This document shows positions 29,616 to 37,846 of a stretch of DNA of 64,000 nt, one piece after another (position 1 is the stretch's first letter; every line of letters starts with the position of its first letter). The stretch spans positions 62,001 through 126,000 of the forward strand of contig JAAYVE010000024.1 of assembly GCA_012517315.1 (NCBI GenBank). Direction: 5' to 3'. A program made the position numbers and the translations under genes. The notes beneath the pieces are model-generated. The model saw only the letters and a list, made by a program, of their open reading frames with translations, was not told the origin of the DNA and ran no database searches. This DNA comes from Deltaproteobacteria bacterium (GTDB lineage: Bacteria > Desulfobacterota > Syntrophobacteria > Syntrophobacterales > Syntrophobacteraceae).

Positions 29616-30488
29616 ATGTTGGAACTTGTTGTGGTCAGCGGGAAAGGCGGAACGGGTAAGACCAGCCTGGTGGGGGCATTTGCGGCATTGGCCGCCGAAA
29701 AGGTTCTCTGTGATGCCGATGTGGACGCAGCGGACCTTCACCTGATTCTGGCTCCCAGGATCGTCGCAAGGAATGCGTTTTGGTCGGGTCGCAAGGCGGT
29801 CATCGATCCGGGAAGATGCACCCGTTGCGGTGAATGTCTGCAGTGGTGCCGGTTCGAGGCGATTTCCACGGACTTGGTGGTGGATGAGCTCTCCTGCGAA
29901 GGTTGCGGGGTCTGCGTCCACTTCTGCCCCGCCAGGGCGGTGGACTTTCCTGAAAACAACTGCGGTGAATGGTTTGTTTCGGAGACCCCGTTCGGGCCCA
30001 TGGTGCACGCCAAGCTCGGCATCGCCGAGGAGAACTCGGGGAAGCTGGTGAGCCTCATCCGCAGGGAAGCCCGCTCACTGGCAGAATCTCGAGGATTGGG
30101 GCTGATCCTCACGGATGGTCCGCCAGGGATCGGCTGCCCCGTGATTGCATCGGTGGGAGGTGCCTCCGCCGTCCTTGCTGTGACGGAACCGACCGTCTCC
30201 GGAAAACACGATCTGAAGAGAGTCGCCGACCTGGCCCGGCATTTCGGTGTACCCGTGATGGTCTGTGTGAACAAGTGGGACCTCCACCCGGAAACGGCAG
30301 ATGAGATGGAGCGCTTCTGCAGGAACGAGGGACATCGTTTTGTGGGGCGTCTGCCCTTCGACCCGGCATTCACGCGGGCGCAGATCCTGGGAAAAACCAT
30401 CGTGGAATACGGGGACTGTCCAGGGAAGGAAGCCGTTGTGTCCGTTTGGGAGAAGGTCTATGGGCTGATGCGCGGCACGCGTTCGTGA
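29616..30488 (+). CDS. Second MinD/Mrp-type ATPase with ferredoxin insert (paralogue)
   Basis: A 290-residue paralogue of the previous gene. The deviant Walker A is SGKGGTGKTS. The ferredoxin insert has CTRCGECLQWC and CEGCGVCVHFC. The later TDGPPGIGCPVIASVGGA and VTEPTVSGKHDL match the partner. The pair probably forms a heterodimer, as is common for these tandem genes. Start is the adjacent GTG 29613 or ATG 29616. It converges on the GAF-protein gene, with about 130 bases between them and no clear terminator. Confidence 0.87.
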   Translation: MLELVVVSGKGGTGKTSLVGAFAALAAEKVLCDADVDAADLHLILAPRIVARNAFWSGRKAVIDPGRCTRCGECLQWCRFEAISTDLVVDELSCEGCGVCVHFCPARAVDFPENNCGEWFVSETPFGPMVHAKLGIAEENSGKLVSLIRREARSLAESRGLGLILTDGPPGIGCPVIASVGGASAVLAVTEPTVSGKHDLKRVADLARHFGVPVMVCVNKWDLHPETADEMERFCRNEGHRFVGRLPFDPAFTRAQILGKTIVEYGDCPGKEAVVSVWEKVYGLMRGTRS

Positions 30489-30617
30489 AAGGGGGAGGGG
30501 GAAAACCTCGCGAAGGACACCGCCCTCCCGATTCCATCGACGGCCGGTACTGGTCTAAAAAACAGGCTGCGGCATCCTTCGCCCGATTGATCCTCTTTGC
30601 TCCCTCTTTTTCATGGT

Positions 30618-31244
30618 TCAGGGTCTCATCGCCTGTGTGACCTCCGGGGAAACACTCAGGGGCACCCCCTCGTAAGGTGTTCTTCTTTTGTATTTCAGGG
30701 ACTTGGGGTCTCTTAAGGATTTGAGGACCTCGATGCTGTCCTTCAAGCCTTTGTAAAGCCGGGCCATGTCAATGGCCATGCCGGTCAGGTGAGCCATAGC
30801 CTGAACAAAGTTGACGTCGTTGAGGGTGAATTCCCAGGGTTCAGAGGTGTACACCCGCAATGCGCCAATGGACCTTCCTCCGGTAACGATGGGCACGGAC
30901 AGGATGGAGGCGATTCCCTCCTTCTTCGCTTCCTCAGGGTATTGGATCCTTGGGTCGTCGGTGACGTCGAAGATGGCTGTCGGGCCTTCCTCCAGGGATT
31001 GCCTGATGGAATGGAGGGCGCTCAGCGGCCCCTTTTCCAGGTACTCCCGGCTCAGTCCGAAGGATGCTGCCACTTCCAGGTTGTTCGTGCTTCGGTTGAT
31101 GAGGAGTACGGCACACCCCTTTGCGTCGAGTGCTGTCTTGATGCTCTCGACGGCCAGAAGCACGACCTCCTCGGGGTCTCTTGAATGGCAGATGGCCCGT
31201 GTGACCTTGAGCAACGTCTCATAGTTCAGCGAATTTTCTTTCAT
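30618..31244 (-). CDS. GAF-domain protein
   Basis: A 208-residue protein consisting essentially of one GAF domain (residues about 15-165): LLKVTRAICHSRDPEEVVLLAVE, GCAVLLINRSTNNLEVAASFGL, GIASILSVPIVTGGRSIGALRVYT. There is no kinase, cyclase, HD or DNA-binding domain, so it is a stand-alone sensor or allosteric partner. The C-terminus is basic. ATG 31244 follows AGGAGG. It reads away from the sulfur-metabolism genes downstream, sharing a large intergenic region with the MBL-rhodanese gene. Confidence 0.82.
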   Translation of the reverse strand: MKENSLNYETLLKVTRAICHSRDPEEVVLLAVESIKTALDAKGCAVLLINRSTNNLEVAASFGLSREYLEKGPLSALHSIRQSLEEGPTAIFDVTDDPRIQYPEEAKKEGIASILSVPIVTGGRSIGALRVYTSEPWEFTLNDVNFVQAMAHLTGMAIDMARLYKGLKDSIEVLKSLRDPKSLKYKRRTPYEGVPLSVSPEVTQAMRP

Positions 31245-32066
31245 GACCGTTCCTCCTGTCAATGAGGTGAAAAGGAAATGGGAAACAACGTGCCGGAGCG
31301 GCTTGCCTCACTCGCTGGGGTCATGCTCCGGGCGGCCTCGGCTCAGTGGCTGCCCAGCCCCCGGTGTCCCGTCAGATTCGGGCGGGCAGCCATCACACTT
31401 GTGAGTCTGACAAAGGATCTGGGAACAGGGCCTGTCAGTGGTCCCGACACAGCCGGAGGACTTGGCGACTGAAGAGGGCACGACATGGAGAGAACTCAAG
31501 GAGGAAGAGGTTGTCCGTAAAGAGCCTGTGCCGTTTCGTTCTTCAATGATGATGCGAACAGTTGGCCGGCGATGAGTGCGAGTTTGAAAAACAGAATGCC
31601 AAATGTTTTGTTTTTAACAACATAAACTATTTTTTGCTGAGATTCAACTCCTCAGGAAACTCCGGCCTGTTGTGTCTCAAGGGGAAAAAAAGGGTATCCG
31701 GAACTCTGTTGCAAATGCACAAAAGTGTTCTTAATGAGGAAAAGACTGAATTGAGCGATTCCAGGACGACTGAGGGAACAGTTTCCGCGCAGGGTTTTCC
31801 TTCGCATGATTCCTCACCGTCGGACGGTGAGACGTGCCTTTTGGGTGGGCCGCACGCTGGAAGCGATGCGGGGAAGTTGAAAAAGGTCGCTCGAGGACAG
31901 TTTCTGTATCTGTATATGTTGGACAGGCAGGGAGAGAGGTCGAGCAGGTTTCATGCACGTTCGGTGAAACATGGCGAGAATCTGGGAGGTGAAGGTTTCT
32001 CGCGGGAGCGATGGTCGGGAGCTAGCCGTCCAGCATTTTGCTAACCCCCATTTTGGAGGCAATCCC
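31245..32066. other. Long intergenic region upstream of MBL-rhodanese gene
   Basis: About 820 bases, noticeably AT-richer near 31590-31720 than its surroundings. The only longer open frame (31562-32044) lacks a ribosome-binding site and family features and overlaps the next gene's start. It contains the exact palindrome at 31813-31831. A long regulated 5' region is possible. Confidence 0.45.
31813..31831. promoter_or_regulatory. 19-bp perfect palindrome, possible operator or hairpin
   Basis: CTCACCGTC-G-GACGGTGAG, an exact 9-1-9 inverted repeat about 235 bases upstream of the MBL-rhodanese start. It could be a binding site or a transcript hairpin; no U tract follows directly. Confidence 0.4.
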
Positions 32067-33452
32067 ATGTATTTCAAGCAGATCGTTGTTCCGGGAATGG
32101 GCTGCATGTCCTACCTCATCGGGTGTCCTAAGGCGAAGGCCGCCTGTGTGGTGGATCCCAAAAGGGACGTGCAGGATTACATCGATCTTGCCCGTCAGAA
32201 TGAAATGCGGATCACCCATGTCTTCGAAACCCATGTCCATGCGGACCATGTGAGCGGCAACATGGAACTGAAGTCGAGAACGGGGGCCGACATCTATTAC
32301 ATGGAAGGCAGCCCGGTGACGTTCGATCACAAGGAAGTGAAGGAAGGGGATGTCATCGAACTGGGAAATGCCAAACTCCAGTTCATGAAAACCCCGGGGC
32401 ACACCCCCCATGCTATGTCTATTCTCGTGACGGACAGATCTCGAAGTGAAGAGCCATGGCTCGTGTTGACGGGAGACTGCCTCTTTGTGGGCGATGTGGG
32501 CCGCCCGGACCTTGCGGGAGCGGAACTCTTGGAGGAGCAGGTGAAGAATCTCTACAATTCCCTGTATAACAAGCTGGGCAGACTCCCCGAGAGTCTGGAA
32601 GTGTTTCCGGCCCACGGCGAGGGGTCCCTGTGCGGAAAGGGCATGAGTTCGAAGCCGAGTTCCACCATTGGCTTCGAGAAGCGCAACTCCCCCGTGTTGC
32701 GCCTCTCCGAGCAGGAATTCCACGATCAACTCACCCGGGGATTTCCCGAGCGCCCCAAGAGCTTCCATCATATCATTGCCACCAACAAGAAGGGCCCTCC
32801 TCTTCTGGAACGCTGTCCCATCGTGCGGGACATGTCGCCACTACAGGTGCGGGAAGAGGTGGATCGAGGCGCCCTGATTCTCGACGTGCGCGATACGGCG
32901 GCTTTCGGGGGGGTGCACATCCCAGGAAGCATCAACATCGGTCTTTCGGGCCAGACAGCCAACTGGATCGGCATGGTCATCGATCCCGAAGCGGAGCTCA
33001 TTCTCGTGGTGCCGGACGAAAAAGCCTACGAAGCCATGTGCACGCAGCTCCACAGGATCGGCTACGATCGCATCATTGGTTATCTTTCGGGAGGTATCGC
33101 CAGCTGGCAGGAGATGGGCTATCCCATCAGGCATCTCTGGCAGATTTCGGCGGCTACCCTCAAGGAACAGATCGAAACAGGTGATTTCAAACATCTGGTG
33201 GACGTGAGGACCCAAGCCGAGTGGGATGCCGGGCACATCCGGGAAGCCGTTCACTATCCCCTGACGGAGTTGCTCAAGCAAGCTCCGGATTTTCCCAGGG
33301 ACGAGGAAATCATCGTCACGTGCGGCATGGGTTACCGGGGAAACATTGCGGCGAGCTTTCTCCAGGGCCAGGGGTTCCAACACGTCCACAGCCTTGCGGG
33401 TGGAATGAAGGCATGGAACAATGCAGGGTATCCCGTCGTTCCGGGTCCCTGA
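32067..33452 (+). CDS. Persulfide dioxygenase-like MBL protein with two rhodanese domains
   Basis: A 461-residue protein in three parts. The N-terminal metallo-beta-lactamase domain (about 1-250) has THVHADH, the PGHTPHAMSIL histidine and LTGDCLFVGDVGRPDL, as in ETHE1-type persulfide dioxygenases. The first rhodanese domain (about 270-350, LILDVRDTAAFGGVHIPGSIN) lacks the catalytic cysteine, having VVPDEKAYEAM instead. The second (about 365-460, LVDVRTQAEWDAGHI) has it in TCGMGYRGN. This suggests oxidation or transfer of sulfane sulfur, with the second rhodanese as the sulfur carrier. In an anaerobe the dioxygenase reaction would need O2, so detoxification or another hydrolytic role is possible. 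ATG 32067 follows GGAGG. Confidence 0.88.
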   Translation: MYFKQIVVPGMGCMSYLIGCPKAKAACVVDPKRDVQDYIDLARQNEMRITHVFETHVHADHVSGNMELKSRTGADIYYMEGSPVTFDHKEVKEGDVIELGNAKLQFMKTPGHTPHAMSILVTDRSRSEEPWLVLTGDCLFVGDVGRPDLAGAELLEEQVKNLYNSLYNKLGRLPESLEVFPAHGEGSLCGKGMSSKPSSTIGFEKRNSPVLRLSEQEFHDQLTRGFPERPKSFHHIIATNKKGPPLLERCPIVRDMSPLQVREEVDRGALILDVRDTAAFGGVHIPGSINIGLSGQTANWIGMVIDPEAELILVVPDEKAYEAMCTQLHRIGYDRIIGYLSGGIASWQEMGYPIRHLWQISAATLKEQIETGDFKHLVDVRTQAEWDAGHIREAVHYPLTELLKQAPDFPRDEEIIVTCGMGYRGNIAASFLQGQGFQHVHSLAGGMKAWNNAGYPVVPGP

Positions 33453-33620
33453 TGCATTGAGGCTTTGAAAGCGGGGCTGGATTCGGCGATTTCAACCTTC
33501 GTGGCGCAACAGCCGGGATGCTTGATTCGTTGGTTTACCTTGTTGAAAGACCAGTCCAGTCGATGTTGAGGGATGCATGACGCCCCAATGAAAAACGAGG
33601 GAGAAAAAAGAGGGATGCCC

Positions 33621-34427
33621 ATGTTGCATCCCCTCCTCATTGGGATCGGTGTCCTGATGGTGACCCATTCGATCGTGTCGCATACCGGGGCTGAGAGCTT
33701 GAAGGAAGAACTGCACCGCTGCGGACTCACCGTTGTTTTCGACAATGTGCCGCAGCGGGCGGACCTCGAGACCGGCTGGGGCTATGCCTGCCTCGTGGAG
33801 GGCTTCGACCGGCTCCTTTTATTTGACACCGGCTCCGACGGGGAAGTCCTTCTTCGCAACATGAAAAGGCTTGGCCATGAACCAGAAAGGATTGATACGG
33901 TTTTTCTCTCCCACTCCCACGGAGACCACACCGGAGGGCTGGACGCGATTCTTCGCGCCAACAACAAGATCACCGTCTTTTATCCAGCTTCATTTCCTCC
34001 CGACTTCCAGCGTTTCTTGGAGGTTCGGGGAGCTTCTGGGAGAAGGGTCCGCGGCCCTGAGCGCCTCTTTGAAAGAGTCCATTCAACAGGGGAGATGGGA
34101 ACGGCCGTTGTGGAACAGGGGCTCGTACTGGAGACGCCTCTGGGGCTGGTTCTCCTGACGGGTTGCGCCCACCCCGGAATCGCCGAGATGGCGGAAAGGA
34201 CGCAGGAGGTTTTTCGTCAGCCGATTCGTTGCATCGTGGGAGGGTTTCATCTGCAAGGGGCCGGCAGGGGACGGATGGAAAGCGTCGCAAAGAAGCTCAT
34301 GCGGCTGGGAGTCCGTGGTGTCGCTCCCAGCCACTGCACGGGGGAATCGGCGAGAGGCCTGTTTCGAGAACTTTGGGGTAACGAATTCATTGAGAGCGGA
34401 TTAGGTGCCTCTATCCGATTCCCATGA
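33621..34427 (+). CDS. Metallo-beta-lactamase-fold hydrolase
   Basis: About 268 residues with an MBL fold. The metal site is SHSHGDHTGG; later ligands are in TGCAHPGI and GGFHLQGAG. The arrangement GLTVVFDNVP...GWGYACLVEGFDRLLLFDTGSD matches the group annotated as dihydropterin ribofuranosylaminobenzene phosphate synthase-like, whose real substrates are mostly unknown. The N-terminus has a hydrophobic segment (LHPLLIGIGVLMVTHSIV) that may be a signal or membrane anchor. Several in-frame ATGs exist (33573, 33588, 33615, 33621); 33621 has the best-spaced GAGGG. It converges with the cytochrome gene. Confidence 0.78.
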   Translation: MLHPLLIGIGVLMVTHSIVSHTGAESLKEELHRCGLTVVFDNVPQRADLETGWGYACLVEGFDRLLLFDTGSDGEVLLRNMKRLGHEPERIDTVFLSHSHGDHTGGLDAILRANNKITVFYPASFPPDFQRFLEVRGASGRRVRGPERLFERVHSTGEMGTAVVEQGLVLETPLGLVLLTGCAHPGIAEMAERTQEVFRQPIRCIVGGFHLQGAGRGRMESVAKKLMRLGVRGVAPSHCTGESARGLFRELWGNEFIESGLGASIRFP

Positions 34428-34481
34428 CTGTTTTACGTCCTGAAGACTGCCGAGAAAGGGGTCACAGGCGAAGCCACCGGA

Positions 34482-36626
34482 TCACTCCTTCAAGGACCCC
34501 GCCTTTTCCTCACCCAGCACGGGAGGCTTTCCAAGGGGGAGCTGTTTGAACCTTCCTCCCACAAGGACGGGGTCTCCGGCATACCCCAGCTTCTGGAAAT
34601 CGATGTAGTCGGTCACTTCCGCAAGGTTCAGCGTATCCCTTCCCCTGGAGTGGAGCACCTTGAAATCGATCCCTCGACGGGCAAGTTCCTTGAAGTCCAG
34701 GTTTCCTCTCTGCTGGTGACAGCGTCCGCAGGAGAGCTCATCCTTCAGACTCGAATGGCACTGAACGCAGGACAAGGCCCTGTCCTTGGGGGTGACCTCG
34801 TGCTTGAGCCCCCAGTACATGATCGTCCGCACCCACTTGTGATCTCCGCTGTATGAAAGGCCGGCGGCCTTCATCCCATTGTGAAAGGCAGTCTGCCAGT
34901 CCAGTTTGTCCCAGTATCCCCCCGGACCGAACAGGTGGAGAACGATGAGCATGTCTTGCCTTGCGTCGGCCATCTGAATCCCCTCCATGAGCTTGAAGGG
35001 AGTGATCTTGGAAGATGGATCGCGCATTGCTCCCACGGGCTCCGTGAGCTTGATGATGGCCTCCGTCCCGATGGGGTCCCCGAGGACGTACCGCCGCACC
35101 TTCCCATTGTACCACTGGTAATCGGGCTTGGCGCTCTCCTTCCATCTGAACTCACCCTTCATCCAGCTGTAGTCGGGCATTCCGTAATGGTCCATGGCGG
35201 GTTTCCGGGATTTGTCCCCCGCCTTGGACCAGTCCCACCACGTCTTGGTCGCCCTGCACTTGGCGTAGATGGGACTGTGACAAGTGTTGCAGGCGATGTG
35301 GGTCGTGTGCCGATTCAAATGATGAGCCAGCAGGTTTCCCGACGATTCAGGGTGCGGGACGGCCGTGTGGCAGTTCTCGCACGATCGGCTGCCTTCCGCC
35401 ACGGGGGCGGAGAGGCTTCTTCCCATGATCTGGTGGTTGCGGGTCTTGTGGCACTCCTGGCACTGAAAGTTCATGCCCCCCATGTGTACGTCGCACTCCT
35501 TCGTGGGATAATAGAGGATACTGTTCATATCCCCGTGTTTCACGGCGTCCCCACCCCCTCCCGAGAAGTGGCAGTCCCCGCACGTCTTCCGGCTCGGTTT
35601 CCCCACATTTTGTGCCACTTTCACCAGGTCCACTTCGGGATAAGGCATCCCGGCACCAGGGGGGGCCTTGGCGTATGTTTCGGTTGTGTCATGGCAAACG
35701 AGGCAATCGATGCGGCTCTTGTCCGAGAAGTCGAAACTGCCGTCCCTCCACCCGTATCCTGCGTGACAGCTGGTGCAGCGGGGCCAGTTGCTGGGGAGGG
35801 CGATGCAGAAGTTGTTGATGGTATTAGTGGCCTTGCCCAGGTGGACGTTCTTCTCATGGCCCTCCGTGAAGGGGGAGGGCCCCCGCCAAAGCCAGTGGGC
35901 GCTCTTGAGCATTTCCTCGCCCTGATTGTCATGGCAGCGGAGGCATTCCCGGGTTACCTCCATGGGACTCGGTTTTTCTGGAAGCTTCACCAGCTTGGTG
36001 TGATCCGGGACTTTCTTGGCGTGACATTCCGTGCATCCCACAGGCCCCTGGTTCCTTTCCTTGTGGCAGTCCATACACTGCCGGTGGTAGGCAGCCTTGA
36101 GGCCGATGCGATCGGCCCTGTCCGGTTCGAAGGATTTCCGGTGACACGCGGAACAACGGACGATTTCCGAGGCATCGGGTTCCGCCGGGCGGAAGTGATG
36201 GCAGCCCATGCAGTCGCCGAGAACAGCCGCATGCTTCTTGTGCATGAACCGGACGCCTGTGAATTGGTCTTCCTCCTCGTTGATGAGTGGGCTTTCCAGG
36301 ACGAGATAGCTGAACTTCTGATCGTTGAGCGTGACTGGCTTCCCTTCCAGCCTTTTCTTACGCTGTGCGGGAGTCTCCCTGAGGACTTCTTTCACGGCGG
36401 GGGGCACCAGGTGAGCCCTCTGAAGCGCCTCTTCCTGGACGACGGCTTTCCAGGGGTTTCCGTATTCGTCCACGGCAGCGGGGGGAGGGGGAGGTCCCTC
36501 TCCGGCCTTTTCCGCGCTCATGACACCGGGACCTATCAGGGTAAGAACCCACAAGATGAGAGCCACCGCCAGGGAAGAGAGCATCAGGTGGCCGCGGTGG
36601 ATACGGAGGATTCCTCCTGGTCTCAT
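34482..36626 (-). CDS. 13-heme c-type cytochrome: tetraheme plus octaheme tetrathionate-reductase-like
   Basis: A 714-residue exported multiheme cytochrome. Residues 10-36 form a signal peptide or anchor. Thirteen CxxCH motifs begin at residues 139, 158, 184, 198, 228, 284, 308, 349, 389, 416, 446, 620 and 633. The first four form a class III/c7-like tetraheme domain. The next eight sit in a domain that matches octaheme tetrathionate reductases: HWLWRGPSPFTEGH, NNFCIALPSNWPRCTSCHAG, CHFSGGGGDAVKHGD, KTWWDWSKAG and KPDYQWYNGKV. One extra heme is at the C-terminus. That family reduces tetrathionate, nitrite or hydroxylamine in vitro. ATGA overlap with hybB argues for a complex: quinol to HybB/HybA to cytochrome. 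The longer frame to 36860 is a shadow of hybB. Confidence 0.88.
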   Translation of the reverse strand: MRPGGILRIHRGHLMLSSLAVALILWVLTLIGPGVMSAEKAGEGPPPPPAAVDEYGNPWKAVVQEEALQRAHLVPPAVKEVLRETPAQRKKRLEGKPVTLNDQKFSYLVLESPLINEEEDQFTGVRFMHKKHAAVLGDCMGCHHFRPAEPDASEIVRCSACHRKSFEPDRADRIGLKAAYHRQCMDCHKERNQGPVGCTECHAKKVPDHTKLVKLPEKPSPMEVTRECLRCHDNQGEEMLKSAHWLWRGPSPFTEGHEKNVHLGKATNTINNFCIALPSNWPRCTSCHAGYGWRDGSFDFSDKSRIDCLVCHDTTETYAKAPPGAGMPYPEVDLVKVAQNVGKPSRKTCGDCHFSGGGGDAVKHGDMNSILYYPTKECDVHMGGMNFQCQECHKTRNHQIMGRSLSAPVAEGSRSCENCHTAVPHPESSGNLLAHHLNRHTTHIACNTCHSPIYAKCRATKTWWDWSKAGDKSRKPAMDHYGMPDYSWMKGEFRWKESAKPDYQWYNGKVRRYVLGDPIGTEAIIKLTEPVGAMRDPSSKITPFKLMEGIQMADARQDMLIVLHLFGPGGYWDKLDWQTAFHNGMKAAGLSYSGDHKWVRTIMYWGLKHEVTPKDRALSCVQCHSSLKDELSCGRCHQQRGNLDFKELARRGIDFKVLHSRGRDTLNLAEVTDYIDFQKLGYAGDPVLVGGRFKQLPLGKPPVLGEEKAGSLKE

Positions 36627-37846
36627 GAGATCACCTCCCTGGGCGTCCTGGTCCTGCGAGGTGAAAGGATGGGCAGATGCGTCACCAGCAAGCGGTAAAG
36701 GAACATGAGGGCCGCGATGAGCCCCGCCGTCACGGCCATTTCTCCGATGGACGGAAAATAGGATACCTGGGCATGGGGTGGGCGGTAGCCCACGAGAAAG
36801 ACGTTGAGGCGGTTGAGGACGACGCCTCCGATGACGAAGCAGACGGCGACAAAAAGCCAACGCCTGGATTGGCGCACCTGAGGGGAGAGGAGCATGAGCC
36901 AGGGGAGAACCCCTACGAGGAGCAATTCCACGAGAAATGCGTTGCTCTGGGACGTTCCGTCGAAAAGGTGCACGTAAGTGCCACGAACCGCCATGTCTCC
37001 CAATTTGAGTGCCAGGGGAATCCCCAAGAGCACGACAGTGAGACGACCGAGAGATGCCATGAGCTGTGTTTCGTCTTCAAGGGGAATGGAACTGGATGCC
37101 AGGGTGTATTCAAAGATGACCATGGGAAAACCTACAGCGATGGCGGATGTGAGAAAGAGCAACGGGAGAATGGGCGTGTACCACAAGGGGTGGAGCTTGC
37201 TTGGAGCGATGAGCATGAGGGAGCCCAGTCCCGACTGGTGCATGCAGGAAAGGACCACCCCGCCGATGACGAACACCCACATGACCTTGCCGAGGGTGCG
37301 GTCGGCCAGCCCCAGGAAACGCTCGGCAATGCCGTTCATGGCCTTGAGAGCACCGGGGAGGTTGACCCGCCCCTTGAAGCGCTCGATCACAATGGGAATG
37401 AACTCCAGGTAAAGGACATGCGTGTAGATGACCACGCACATGGCGACCTCGAACAGGACGGAGTTCCCCTGCCAGTAAATGATGGGATGCCAGATGGCCC
37501 AGGATCGACCGATGTCGATCATGAGGGCGATAGGTACCATGGTGTAACCCAGCATGGCGGTGAACAGGGCGGGGCGCACGACGGGCTCGTATCGACGCCG
37601 GCCGAAGATGTAGGCCAGTGCGGCGGTGGTGAAGCCGCCCGCGGCCAAGGCGACCCCCGTGGCCACGTCGATGCCGATCCAGATTCCCCAGGGGCATGTT
37701 TGGTCCAAATTGGTCACAGCCTGGAGTCCCCCCATGAAACGGGCAACGATGAAAGCCCCTCCAGCAGCCATGAAGGCGGTGAGGACCAGCACACCCGGTG
37801 TCCAGAAAGGCGCCTGTACAGGAAGAGGTTTTGCGTGGGAGTTCAT
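36623..37846 (-). CDS. HybB/NrfD-type quinone-interacting integral membrane protein
   Basis: A 407-residue polytopic protein with about 10 hydrophobic segments, of the NrfD/PsrC superfamily and closest to HybB, the membrane subunit that exchanges electrons between a periplasmic ferredoxin and the quinone pool. Visible family features are the first helix TPGVLVLTAFMAAGGAFIV, DQTCPWGIWIGIDVATGVALAAGGF, SWAIWHPIIYWQGNSVLFEVA and the CMHQSGLGSLMLIAPSKLHPLWYTP loop. It overlaps both neighbours by ATGA (hybA stop and cytochrome start), so translation is coupled. No hydrogenase structural genes accompany it. Confidence 0.9.
   Translation of the reverse strand: MNSHAKPLPVQAPFWTPGVLVLTAFMAAGGAFIVARFMGGLQAVTNLDQTCPWGIWIGIDVATGVALAAGGFTTAALAYIFGRRRYEPVVRPALFTAMLGYTMVPIALMIDIGRSWAIWHPIIYWQGNSVLFEVAMCVVIYTHVLYLEFIPIVIERFKGRVNLPGALKAMNGIAERFLGLADRTLGKVMWVFVIGGVVLSCMHQSGLGSLMLIAPSKLHPLWYTPILPLLFLTSAIAVGFPMVIFEYTLASSSIPLEDETQLMASLGRLTVVLLGIPLALKLGDMAVRGTYVHLFDGTSQSNAFLVELLLVGVLPWLMLLSPQVRQSRRWLFVAVCFVIGGVVLNRLNVFLVGYRPPHAQVSYFPSIGEMAVTAGLIAALMFLYRLLVTHLPILSPRRTRTPREVIS

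Noticed and set aside
31562-32044. 160-codon open frame as a gene
   Set aside because: No ribosome-binding site, no family signature, AT-rich low-complexity start and overlap into the MBL-rhodanese gene's ribosome-binding site.
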